From NCBI GenBank assembly GCA_947500295.1, contig CANMRM010000002.1:620001-684000 (forward strand): 64,000 nucleotides of DNA. The letters run 5' to 3'. Made by a program: the position numbers and the translations under genes. The DNA is from an uncultured Kordiimonas sp. Lineage in GTDB: Bacteria > Pseudomonadota > Alphaproteobacteria > Sphingomonadales > Kordiimonadaceae. The notes under the pieces were generated by a model, which did not search any database, was not told the origin of the DNA, and worked only from the letters and a program-made list of their open reading frames with translations. This document shows, in pieces, positions 36,255 to 44,394 of the stretch; the stretch's first letter is position 1, and the number at the start of each line of letters is the position of its first letter.

Positions 36255-38222
36255 ATGCTAGGCGTTTGTTATTATCCGGAACACTGGCCTGAAGACCTTT
36301 GGCATCAAGACGCCCGGGAAATGAAAGCACTAGGGCTGGAGTTCGTCCGGATTGGAGAATTCGCCTGGTCAAGGATAGAACCAAGCCGGAACAATTTCCG
36401 TTTGGAGTGGCTGGACCGCGCAATAGAAACACTGGCAGCAGCTGGTTTGAAAATTGTGTTCGGCACCCCGACCGCGACGCCGCCGAAATGGTTGATAGAT
36501 GAAAACCCCGATATCCTGCCCATGTCACCCGATGGAAAAACCATCCGCGGATTTGGTTCGAGGCGTCACTATGATTTCTCCAGCGGAACTTATTTGCATG
36601 AGGCCGAGCGAATAACCGAAATTCTGGCCCGGCGATATGGAGAGCATGATGCTATTGTGGGATGGCAGACAGACAACGAGCTATGTTGCCATGACACCGC
36701 GATAAGTGGCTCGCCTGCTGCCCTGGCAGAATTCAGAAAGTGGTGCCAACAGACGTATGGTTCCGTCAACGTGCTTAACGAGGCATGGGGCAATGTTTTC
36801 TGGTCGATGGAGTACGCGTCCTTTGACGCAATAGAGCTTCCTTTTGGGGCTGTCACCGAAACCAACCCTGCTCACCAACTTGCTTATCGCCGCTTTGCTT
36901 CAGACCAGGTCCTGTATTTTCACCGCCAGATGGCGAAAATCATTCGCCAACACGCACCCGGCAAATGGGTCACGCACAACTTCATCCCGAAAGAAGACTT
37001 GTATGTCGACGCTTACGGGCTGGGTGAAGATCTCGACATTGCGTCCTATGACAATTACCCGCTGGGCCGCTCGGACATTGCCTTCGCCGATGAACCAGCC
37101 AGCCTGATGCAACGCTACATGCGGACAGGCCACCCAGACTTCGCAAGCTTCTATCATGACACAACCCGCAGTTTTGCCGGTGGGGCCTATTGGGTGATGG
37201 AACAGCAGCCGGGCCCTGTCAACTGGGCTCCGCACAACCCCCGTCCCGCACCTGGTATGGTGCGTTTCTGGTCACTCGAAGCGTTTGCACACGGCGCGGA
37301 ATGCGTCAGCTATTTCAGATGGCGGCAAGTCCCCTACGCGCAGGAGCAAATGCATGCGGGCCTCAAGCGATCCGACAACAGCAAGGCAACAGCGTGGGCT
37401 GAGGTGGAACAAGTGCACCGGGAGATTGAAACACTTGCCTTGCAAGACCAGCACAAACAGAAAGCGGACATTGCCATAGTGACCGACGTAGAGGCGTTAT
37501 GGGTTTCAGACATCGAACGACAGGGTGCAGGCTATGATTTCAAGAAAGTTGAATTCGAGTATTACTCGGCCCTCAGGCAGCTGGGGCTATCCGTCGATTT
37601 CATCAGCAAAAATATGTCGCTGGATCATTATAAAATCATAGTGGTGCCGTGCCTGCCAATTGTTGACACATCTTTTGTAGAACGGTGTAAGGAGGCTGGG
37701 GCAACGCTGGTATTCGGACCCCGATCAGGGGCCAAAACAGCGGAGTTCTCCATCCCTGGGAACCTTGCCCCTGGTGCCCTCCAAAGTCTTGTTAATGTTA
37801 AGATTTCATCCGTCGAAACACTGAGGCCCGATTGCAGGGTTCCCTTGAATTGGGATGGCAAGACTTACGAAGCTCATTCCTGGTGCGAAGAATTACAGGT
37901 CGGTGATGGCGCAGAGGTTATCGCAACATACGATGACGGCACACCTGCCGCAGCAAAACAAGGCAACGTTTATTATCTGGCGACGTTGAGCTGCGCAGAG
38001 TTTCTGCGCGACTTTCTGGAGCATATCTGTACGCAAGCCGGGCTTGCTGCCAGCAGGCTGCCGCCAGATATGCGGTTATGTCAGCGTGGCAACCTGACGT
38101 TTGCTTTCAATTATGCCGACACACCACAATCGGTTCCCGGTATTGGACAGGAAACATTCATTCTAGGGGGGCCTGTGGTCGGCCCGCGGGATATTGCCGT
38201 CTGGCGATCGGACTGCAACTAA
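36255..38222 (+). CDS. GH42 beta-galactosidase
   Basis: The 655-residue enzyme belongs to the GH42 beta-galactosidases. It opens with MLGVCYYPEHWPED, typical of the family. The acid/base Glu is in GWQTDNELCC near 145 and the nucleophile Glu is in YWVMEQQPGPVNW near 315. A trimerisation domain and a C-terminal beta domain follow. There is no signal peptide, implying an intracellular role on transported galactosides. I chose ATG 36255 (AAGGAA six bases upstream); an ATG at 36219 would add 12 residues. The symporter gene follows 30 bases downstream. Confidence 0.95.
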   Translation: MLGVCYYPEHWPEDLWHQDAREMKALGLEFVRIGEFAWSRIEPSRNNFRLEWLDRAIETLAAAGLKIVFGTPTATPPKWLIDENPDILPMSPDGKTIRGFGSRRHYDFSSGTYLHEAERITEILARRYGEHDAIVGWQTDNELCCHDTAISGSPAALAEFRKWCQQTYGSVNVLNEAWGNVFWSMEYASFDAIELPFGAVTETNPAHQLAYRRFASDQVLYFHRQMAKIIRQHAPGKWVTHNFIPKEDLYVDAYGLGEDLDIASYDNYPLGRSDIAFADEPASLMQRYMRTGHPDFASFYHDTTRSFAGGAYWVMEQQPGPVNWAPHNPRPAPGMVRFWSLEAFAHGAECVSYFRWRQVPYAQEQMHAGLKRSDNSKATAWAEVEQVHREIETLALQDQHKQKADIAIVTDVEALWVSDIERQGAGYDFKKVEFEYYSALRQLGLSVDFISKNMSLDHYKIIVVPCLPIVDTSFVERCKEAGATLVFGPRSGAKTAEFSIPGNLAPGALQSLVNVKISSVETLRPDCRVPLNWDGKTYEAHSWCEELQVGDGAEVIATYDDGTPAAAKQGNVYYLATLSCAEFLRDFLEHICTQAGLAASRLPPDMRLCQRGNLTFAFNYADTPQSVPGIGQETFILGGPVVGPRDIAVWRSDCN

Positions 38223-38252
38223 GCCTCGAATAACCGCGCAGGGGAGAGAAAA

Positions 38253-39701
38253 ATGGAATTGCAAACTATTCAGGTGGTTGTGTTCGTCGCTTTTACCGCG
38301 ATTATCGCCTTTGCCACGTACCTGAAATGCAGGGGAACCAGAACAGATTCTGACTCTAACAAAGAGTATTTTCTGGCAGGCGGCGGCCTTTCCTGGATAT
38401 TTGTTGCAGGCTCAATTACGCTTACAAATCTGAGCACCGACCAGCTCGTCGGTATGAATGGCAATCAAATGGCGTTGCTGGCCTGGTGGGAGTTCGCTGC
38501 CGTCGCGGGCCTCATTATTCTCGCAAAAGTGTTCCTGCCAGTCTACTACCGCAACAACTGCACCACGACGACCGAGCTGCTCGAAAAGCGATACAATGAC
38601 CACCATATCAGAGCCACCGTTTCGGTCATGTTCCTGCTCGGTAACATCTTCATCTTTTTGCCAGCGATGCTCTATGGCGGGTCCCTATTCATGCAATCCA
38701 TGTTTGGTGTCGACATCCCCATTATCATCCTTGCTGCCCTTTTTGCTTTTGTCGGTGCTTGCTATGCAATTTTTGGAGGCCTCCGGGCAGTCGCGGTTTC
38801 GGACACCTACAGCGGCATTCTCCTGCTGGGTCTTGGCATGCTGGTGGTTTTTCTGGCTCTTCAAGCCATCAATTTCGACTTTTCCGGCATTCCGGCGGAA
38901 CGGCTGACACTGATCGGTTCAAACGAAAGCCCCATACCGTGGCATACCTTGCTGACCGGCATGATTTTCATCCAGGTTTTCTACTGGAGTACAAACCAGA
39001 CCATTACCCAGCGCGCCATGGCGTCTCCGACGCTAAAGGAAGCGCAAAAAGGTGTGTTTGCTGCGGCGGGCATACGGCTTTTGATCGTGCCGCCGATGAT
39101 TGTGCTGCCCGGTATCGTATCCTACAAACTCTATGGTGACATCGGCGACGCCGCTTACGGCAGGATCGTGAGCGATGTGTTGCCTGTCTGGCTCTCGGGC
39201 GCTTTTGCAGCAGCAATCGCAGCAGCAGTGCTCACCAGTTTCAATAGCATACTGAATTCGTCGACCGCGCTCTATGTGATGGATATTCATGAAAAGTATT
39301 TCAACGACCATCCCGACGTTAAAAAACTCAGTGGATGGGTAACGGCTGTTTTTGTGCTCCTGGCACTTGCGCTGGTGCCGCTCTACCAACAGGCAGAAAG
39401 CATTATCAACCTCGTCCAGCAGCTCTATGGGCTGCTCAGTATGCCCATCCTTTCAACTTTCCTCGTGGGACTATTGTTCAAGGAGGTGGATCCACGTGCG
39501 ATGATCGCAGCGGTGATTTCCGGTACGGTACTCTATGGCGTCTTTTCGTTCGTATGGTCACCCTTCCATTACATCCATCTGATGTTCATCACCCTCATTT
39601 TCTGCGTTGTCCTGGCTCTGGTCGTCAACACGCTCATCTTTAGCAGGCGAGCGCAGTATATTGGCCTGACACCTCAGGTGCCGGAACCTGCCGCTGAGTA
39701 G
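38253..39701 (+). CDS. Sodium:solute symporter (SSS family), probable galactoside/galactose importer
   Basis: The 482-residue protein has about 12-13 membrane segments and the SSS-family regions GGGLSWIFVAGSITLTNLSTDQLVGMNG and FYWSTNQTITQRAM, close to sugar-transporting members such as SglT/vSGLT. Ligand identity is inferred from its place directly after GH42. Na+ coupling fits a saline habitat. It has its own GGGGAG ribosome-binding site and is probably cotranscribed with GH42. The 51 bases that follow contain a weak GTATTG/CAATAC inverted repeat before the convergent glpD gene. Confidence 0.9.
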   Translation: MELQTIQVVVFVAFTAIIAFATYLKCRGTRTDSDSNKEYFLAGGGLSWIFVAGSITLTNLSTDQLVGMNGNQMALLAWWEFAAVAGLIILAKVFLPVYYRNNCTTTTELLEKRYNDHHIRATVSVMFLLGNIFIFLPAMLYGGSLFMQSMFGVDIPIIILAALFAFVGACYAIFGGLRAVAVSDTYSGILLLGLGMLVVFLALQAINFDFSGIPAERLTLIGSNESPIPWHTLLTGMIFIQVFYWSTNQTITQRAMASPTLKEAQKGVFAAAGIRLLIVPPMIVLPGIVSYKLYGDIGDAAYGRIVSDVLPVWLSGAFAAAIAAAVLTSFNSILNSSTALYVMDIHEKYFNDHPDVKKLSGWVTAVFVLLALALVPLYQQAESIINLVQQLYGLLSMPILSTFLVGLLFKEVDPRAMIAAVISGTVLYGVFSFVWSPFHYIHLMFITLIFCVVLALVVNTLIFSRRAQYIGLTPQVPEPAAE

Positions 39702-39752
39702 GTTTATTTGAGGCACAAGCTGTATTGAGCGCTGCAATACTGCAGGTTTTCT

Positions 39753-41258
39753 CTAGGCACCCATCCAGGTGGCAAGGGCTGACCGTTCGGCATCCGACAT
39801 ATGCAGACCACGCTTGGTCCGGCGCCACAGCACGTCTTCGGCCGTGTGCGCCCATTCGACTTCCTTGAGATAGTCGACCTCTCTCTCATAAAGGCCGGCG
39901 CCGAAGTCCCGCCCCATATCAGTGAGAGACGCAGCGCTACCGATCATGTCCTTGATCCGCGTACCGTAGGCACAGGCATACCTCTCCGCCAGGGCTTCCG
40001 GCAGCCAGGGATATGTTTCTTGGGTGGTGTCAATAAAGCCCGACAAAGCATGCTCCGGGCTTTCCCGGCCGGGCAGGTCACCCCCTGGTAGCGGAGAGCC
40101 GTCTGTCCAGGGCCCGCAGTCGTAGGTCGTATAGGGCTCGAGTTTTTCCAGCACTTCTTCAGCAAGGCGACGATAGGTTGTTACCTTGCCGCCATAGATG
40201 CTGAGAAGCGGTGCAGCACCGCCAGGAGCGTCGAGCGCAAGCACATAGTCTCGTGTTGCCTTGGATGCACTTTCCGCGCCGTCGTCATACAGTGGACGTA
40301 CACCTGAATAGTGCCAAATGACCTTTTCGGGCAGGATTGTGGTCTTGAAATACTCGGATGTTGCAGCACATAGATACTCGATTTCCTGTTCGTCTGCCGC
40401 AGCCGTATAAGGGTCACCCTCAAAAGGCGTATCCGTTGTCCCAATGAGTGTAAAATCCCCTTCATAGGGGATAGAAAATATCACCCGGCCATCCGTGTTC
40501 TGGAATGTATAGGCGCGGTCGTGATCGTATAGCTTCGGCACCACAATATGGCTGCCTTTTACAAGCCGAACCGACCCTTCGTTCTTTTGCCCCGCATTGC
40601 AGCTGTTAAGGGTTTTATCGACCCAGGGTCCACCTGCGTTCACAAGCATTTTTGCTTCAACCGTTTCCACCGTTCCCGTGTCGGTTTTAACCGAGACCTG
40701 CCACCTGTCTCCGTTTCTCTCCGCGCCGATGAAGGTGTGGCGGGTCAGTATCTCTGCGCCCAACTCTTTAGCACCCAGAGCATTGGCAACAACAAGTCGT
40801 GCGTCATCCACCCAGCAATCGGAATATTCGAAACCGGTGGTCAGCGCATCAGAAAGCGGTCCACCAGCTGAATGCTTACGCAGGTTCAGACGCTTTGTCG
40901 GTGGCAAAAGCTTGCGGCCACCTATGTGATCATAAAGGAACAGGCCAAGGCGAAGAATGAATGCCGGTCGCAGCCCTTTGTGGTGCGGCAGAACAAATCG
41001 CAGCGGCGTAATGAGGTGTGGTGCTACTTTCCAGAGGCGTTCCCTTTCCAGCAGCGACTCGCGAACCAGTCGAAACTCGTAGTTCTCAAGATACCGAAGG
41101 CCTCCATGAATAAGTTTTGAACTGGAAGAAGACGTCGCGCCAGCCAGGTCTCCCTGTTCCACAAGCAATACGCTTAGCCCGCGGCCCGCGGCATCACGCG
41201 CCACTCCCGCGCCGTTAACGCCGCCCCCAACTATGAATAAGTCAACTTTGCCAAGCAT
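39753..41258 (-). CDS. glpD: Aerobic glycerol-3-phosphate dehydrogenase
   Basis: GlpD oxidises sn-glycerol-3-phosphate to dihydroxyacetone phosphate and passes electrons to quinone at the inner membrane. The 501-residue flavoprotein has the FAD motif IVGGGVNGAGVARDA near 10, SSSSSKLIHGGLRYL near 45 (substrate), YGGKVTTYR near 355 and the C-terminal DAO domain, full length for GlpD. It stands inside a galactoside locus and shares a divergent promoter region, including the operator-like motif, with dgoA. No glpK or glpF is in the window. Confidence 0.95.
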   Translation of the reverse strand: MLGKVDLFIVGGGVNGAGVARDAAGRGLSVLLVEQGDLAGATSSSSSKLIHGGLRYLENYEFRLVRESLLERERLWKVAPHLITPLRFVLPHHKGLRPAFILRLGLFLYDHIGGRKLLPPTKRLNLRKHSAGGPLSDALTTGFEYSDCWVDDARLVVANALGAKELGAEILTRHTFIGAERNGDRWQVSVKTDTGTVETVEAKMLVNAGGPWVDKTLNSCNAGQKNEGSVRLVKGSHIVVPKLYDHDRAYTFQNTDGRVIFSIPYEGDFTLIGTTDTPFEGDPYTAAADEQEIEYLCAATSEYFKTTILPEKVIWHYSGVRPLYDDGAESASKATRDYVLALDAPGGAAPLLSIYGGKVTTYRRLAEEVLEKLEPYTTYDCGPWTDGSPLPGGDLPGRESPEHALSGFIDTTQETYPWLPEALAERYACAYGTRIKDMIGSAASLTDMGRDFGAGLYEREVDYLKEVEWAHTAEDVLWRRTKRGLHMSDAERSALATWMGA

Positions 41259-41331
41259 AAGGAAACGCTATCCAATACTCCGTCGTTCACCACCGTGAAT
41301 GATGGCCTCAAAACCACTGTACCCGGTCTCT

Positions 41332-41348
41332 GATATCATTTATATGAT
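41332..41348 (-). promoter_or_regulatory. Putative operator, site 3 (galactoside locus)
   Basis: Read on the minus strand, ATCATATAAATGATATC contains the shared 14-mer TCATATAWATVATA. Here it is also a near-palindrome with arms TATCAT and ATGATA around four bases. It sits between divergent glpD and dgoA. Confidence 0.6.
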
Positions 41349-41401
41349 AATTATGACAGCTTGAATCAATGAGCTTGCCCGCTTGAAAAAAGAGTACACA
41401 G

Positions 41402-42031
41402 ATGATGCTCAACCTTGAGAAAAATGGACGCCTCGTTGCAATTTTGCGAGGGGTTCAGCCTGAGGAAGTCATCGACATAGCAAGTAGCTTGATCGATGCA
41501 GGCATCACCATGATTGAAGTGCCGCTCAATTCTCCGCGCCCCTATCAATCAATTGAAAAACTGGCGAGTAGATTTGGCGAAAATGCGCTTCTGGGGGCCG
41601 GCACCGTCCTAAGTGAAGAGCAAGTGAATTCGGTCTCTGATGCCGGTGGAAAATTCATTGTTTCACCAAACAGCAACCCTGCTGTGATTAGGCGCACAAA
41701 AGAAGCCGGGCTGGTTTCCATGCCCGGTTTTGCGACCGCCACCGAGGCCTTTAGTGCTTTGACGGCGGGAGCAGATGCCCTGAAACTATTTCCGGCCGGC
41801 GCGCAGGGTGCAGCAACACTCAAGGCATTGAAGGCAGTTTTGCCGCCAGAGGCGCCCGTGCTCGCCGTCGGCGGCGTCGACACGGAAAACATGGAAATGT
41901 TCGTCAAAGCCGGCGCTGATGGGTTTGGACTTGGCAGTGACCTCTACAAGCCCGGAGCTACAGCGACAGATGTAGCTGCAACTGCAGCCCGATATATAAA
42001 AGTCGTTAACGCGCTCTACACACCGCAATAG
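41402..42031 (+). CDS. dgoA: 2-dehydro-3-deoxy-6-phosphogalactonate aldolase
   Basis: DgoA splits KDPGal to pyruvate and glyceraldehyde-3-phosphate. The 209-residue class I aldolase has RLVAILRGV, the catalytic Glu in IEVPLNSP, GAGTVLS, and the Schiff-base Lys in ALKLFPA near 128, with VGGVD and GFGLGSDLYKPG at the phosphate-binding end. The last motif and RLVAILRG favour DgoA over Eda (KDPG aldolase), as does the neighbourhood with dgoK. Two tandem ATG codons (41402, 41405) could start it. A terminator follows at 42079. Confidence 0.94.
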   Translation: MMLNLEKNGRLVAILRGVQPEEVIDIASSLIDAGITMIEVPLNSPRPYQSIEKLASRFGENALLGAGTVLSEEQVNSVSDAGGKFIVSPNSNPAVIRRTKEAGLVSMPGFATATEAFSALTAGADALKLFPAGAQGAATLKALKAVLPPEAPVLAVGGVDTENMEMFVKAGADGFGLGSDLYKPGATATDVAATAARYIKVVNALYTPQ

Positions 42032-42078
42032 ACGCCTGGTCATAGCCATCGCTGCGGGTCAATCCAGAAAAGAAAAAA

Positions 42079-42106
42079 GGCAACCGTTTGAAACGATTGC
42101 CATTTT
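42079..42106. terminator. Bidirectional terminator between dgoA and tRNA-Leu
   Basis: A hairpin with outer arms GGCAA/TTGCC and inner CGT/ACG is flanked by TTTT on the dgoA side. On the tRNA strand it is followed by TTTTTTCTTTTC, so it serves the tRNA best and can also end dgoA. Confidence 0.8.
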
Positions 42107-42127
42107 CTAAATCTCTTTAAAAAGATC

Positions 42128-42215
42128 TGGTGCGGTCGAGAAGACTCGAACTTCCACGGGCTCAATGCCCACAGCGACCTCAACGCTGCGCGTCTACCAA
42201 TTCCGCCACGACCGC
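42128..42215 (-). tRNA. tRNA-Leu (GAG anticodon)
   Basis: On the minus strand the acceptor arms GCGGTCG and CGACCGC pair perfectly, with an encoded A-CCA end. The anticodon stem CAGCG/CGCTG encloses loop TTGAGGT (anticodon GAG), a long variable arm GGGC-ATTGA-GCCC marks a class II tRNA, and the T loop is TTCGAGT. The total is 88 bases including CCA. Confidence 0.96.
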
Positions 42216-42227
42216 AGATCGGGCGCT

Positions 42228-42256
42228 TTACTATCAGCTACCGGTGGGGGCTGCAA
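42228..42256 (-). promoter_or_regulatory. Promoter of tRNA-Leu
   Basis: On the minus strand TTGCAG (-35, 42251-42256) and TAGTAA (-10, 42228-42233) are separated by 17 bases and end 12 bases before the mature tRNA 5' end. Confidence 0.7.
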
Positions 42257-42290
42257 GACTAAAAATGGAATTCTTTTGGCGCGGGCGGAC

Positions 42291-42533
42291 CTACACCTGA
42301 AGCTGGCTCATCATACGGGTGATGGAAACACCAATCTTCTCGCCGACGATCATGATTTCCCCACGCGCAACCAGTTCCCCGTTTGCGTAGATCCAGCACT
42401 CATCCTCGTGCTTGGCATCAAGATCGATAACAGCGCCCCTGCCCATTTTCAGGAGTTGGCGCACAGGCATCTGCGTTCTCCCAAGGACGACGGTAATCTC
42501 TACGGTTACTCTGCCTACAGCATCTACATTCAT
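42291..42533 (-). CDS. FliN/SpoA domain protein (flagellar switch-like)
   Basis: This ~80-residue protein is almost entirely a FliN-type SpoA domain: VTVEITVVLGRTQMPVRQLLKMGRGAVIDL, then ANGELVARGEIMIVGEKIGVSIT. FliN is part of the flagellar C-ring and binds CheY-P through FliM. No other flagellar gene is in the window. ATG 42533 gives the usual short N-terminus; ATG 42578, with AAGG five bases upstream, would add 15 unconserved residues. It may be a dedicated FliN or an orphan paralogue. Confidence 0.8.
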   Translation of the reverse strand: MNVDAVGRVTVEITVVLGRTQMPVRQLLKMGRGAVIDLDAKHEDECWIYANGELVARGEIMIVGEKIGVSITRMMSQLQV

Positions 42534-42696
42534 GCGATATTCTCTACACCCGTCATTTAGTGGTGTCCACCATGGCATCACAACCTTATCATTTCGTTAA
42601 CCATAAGGCGGGAATGGCCCTATTTTAGGATTCCGGTCTTGGCGCACGCCGAAAAAGGGAGTAAACCGCCCAAAAAGGGAATGAAAAGCGGCAAAA

Positions 42697-43461
42697 ATGG
42701 TAAATAAGTCAGCAAAAATGTCAGCAGAGGCTCCTCTTGAATGGCGCATCAGTGATCAGTTGATCAGTTACCCGGATGCACTTGAAGAAATGGAAGAACG
42801 CGTGCGTGCAATCCGCGCGGGCGAAGCGCCGGAAATGGTTTGGCTTCTGGAGCACCCGCCTCTGTATACCGCCGGCACAAGTGCAAAACTTGATGACCTT
42901 GTCGATCCGGACCGTTTTCCCGTTTATGATGCCGGGCGCGGCGGCGAATATACCTATCATGGCCCCGGTCAACGGGTTGGCTATTTCCTGCTCGACTTGA
43001 AGAAACGCGGCAGGGATGTCCGACAATTTGTCTTCAGCCTTGAAGATGTGATTATTCGCTCACTGGCTGCTTTCGGCGTGACGGCTGAACGCAGACATGG
43101 CCGGGTTGGCGTCTGGGTGACACGCGAAGACGGCCGCGAAGAAAAAGTCGCGGCGATTGGCGTTCGTGTTCGCCAATGGGTCACCTATCACGGAATTGCC
43201 ATCAATGTGGAGCCGGACCTCAGCCATTTTGAAGGCATCGTACCTTGCGGCATTGCCGAGCACGGCGTCACCAGCTTCGCTGACCTGGGTTTACCGGTAA
43301 CGATGGATGATCTTGATGTTGTGCTCAAGCAGGTGTTTGACGAAGTATTCGGCCTTGAGCCCCGACGTATGCATCTGGAGGTTCAGCCAGCGCCGGATGC
43401 GCCCGGCGCAAAAGACGATGCCCGTCCTATCGAGGAAACACACCCGGTGTTTCAAATCTAG
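42697..43461 (+). CDS. lipB: Octanoyl-[acyl-carrier-protein]:protein octanoyltransferase LipB
   Basis: LipB moves octanoate from acyl-ACP to lipoyl domains, the first step of lipoate assembly. The 254-residue protein has [28 protein letters not shown], the catalytic Lys in [10 protein letters not shown] and the catalytic Cys in IVPCGI near 184. The C-terminal ~30 residues are an extra Pro/Asp-rich tail. The start is ATG 42697; another in-frame ATG at 42718 is possible. Its stop overlaps that of the convergent LytTR gene. Confidence 0.95.
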   Translation: MVNKSAKMSAEAPLEWRISDQLISYPDALEEMEERVRAIRAGEAPEMVWLLEHPPLYTAGTSAKLDDLVDPDRFPVYDAGRGGEYTYHGPGQRVGYFLLDLKKRGRDVRQFVFSLEDVIIRSLAAFGVTAERRHGRVGVWVTREDGREEKVAAIGVRVRQWVTYHGIAINVEPDLSHFEGIVPCGIAEHGVTSFADLGLPVTMDDLDVVLKQVFDEVFGLEPRRMHLEVQPAPDAPGAKDDARPIEETHPVFQI

Positions 43462-44279
43462 ACGGTAGCTCGCAACTCTTCATCACCAAGCAGCAAGGCA
43501 TCCGGCACATCCTTGCCCCGGGGCAGCTCATGCCCGCCAACAATCACGTTTTCCGCATTGAAGGACTGAAGATGTCGCCTGTTCAGAATATAGGACCTGT
43601 GCAGCCGGAAGAACTGATCAGGTAATGCCGCCAAGGCAGACTTGATCGAGCCGTAAACCACGAGTTTTTTACCGTCCTTCAGAATGTAGGTGACATAGTT
43701 GCCCATGCCCTCAATGTATAGAATGTCATCGGGGGCAATCATGTGGGTGCGCCGGTCTGCACGCACGGCCACCTGTTGCTGGGCAGGCTCGCCAGCATCA
43801 GCTTCAGCCACAGCAACATAATAGTGTTGCAACAGCTTGACGGCAGTGACTGAGATAACAGTCGTATTCACCAGCACCATACTGCGCAACAAACCACTGA
43901 CTGTGACAAGGTCGCCGTCGCCTCCCATGAAAAGCTGCTCATAAAAGAAAAACCCCGACAACCGCTGGATGATAGCTGCCGCCACGATAACGACGGCATA
44001 CCCAAGCAGGAACTTCACCAACCGGCGTTGCAGCAGGTAGGTGGGCATCAGAAAATATATTGTTGCGTAAACCGCCAGCATACGCGGCGGCAATAAAACG
44101 AACTCAAGGAAAAAAGATGCCAGCAATCCATGCTCTGGTGTCGCCCATATCAGGCTAAAAGCCAGATAATAAACCAGCCAGAAAACAACATGCGTGAAGA
44201 TGCGTGAACCGAACAGATAAAAGCTCGCCCGAACCGCCTCCGGCCTCGTATCCATCGCCCTGTCAAATCCGTCGTTCAT
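43458..44279 (-). CDS. Membrane-bound LytTR family transcriptional regulator
   Basis: The 273-residue protein has four predicted membrane segments in its first ~150 residues, then a LytTR DNA-binding domain (about 180-273) with [17 protein letters not shown] and [15 protein letters not shown]. No receiver domain is present, so it should be a one-component, membrane-sensing regulator. I chose ATG 44279. A GTG at 44324 would add 15 residues and place the palindrome at 44285 inside the gene. It is divergent from the secreted PDZ-hydrolase gene 116 bases away, a plausible target. Confidence 0.85.
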   Translation of the reverse strand: MNDGFDRAMDTRPEAVRASFYLFGSRIFTHVVFWLVYYLAFSLIWATPEHGLLASFFLEFVLLPPRMLAVYATIYFLMPTYLLQRRLVKFLLGYAVVIVAAAIIQRLSGFFFYEQLFMGGDGDLVTVSGLLRSMVLVNTTVISVTAVKLLQHYYVAVAEADAGEPAQQQVAVRADRRTHMIAPDDILYIEGMGNYVTYILKDGKKLVVYGSIKSALAALPDQFFRLHRSYILNRRHLQSFNAENVIVGGHELPRGKDVPDALLLGDEELRATV

Positions 44280-44284
44280 ATAAA

Positions 44285-44297
44285 AAACGGCCCGTTT
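44285..44297. repeat. 13-bp palindrome AAACGG-C-CCGTTT in the LytTR/PDZ-hydrolase gap
   Basis: A perfect six-base-arm inverted repeat lies six bases upstream of the LytTR gene start chosen here. It could be an operator or a leader hairpin. It is not a LytTR-type direct repeat. Confidence 0.35.
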
Positions 44298-44394
44298 AGT
44301 ATAATGCGACCTGTCGCGGCCCACCTCTGTTCCAGACTATGACACTGCTCTCCTAGCAGAGCCAACAGTTCATACAGCATGGGATAACAATTCG

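Noticed and set aside
41402-42031. Assignment of the aldolase as Eda (KDPG aldolase)
   Set aside because: The C-terminal GFGLGSDLYKPG and the pairing with dgoK and galactose dehydrogenase favour DgoA.
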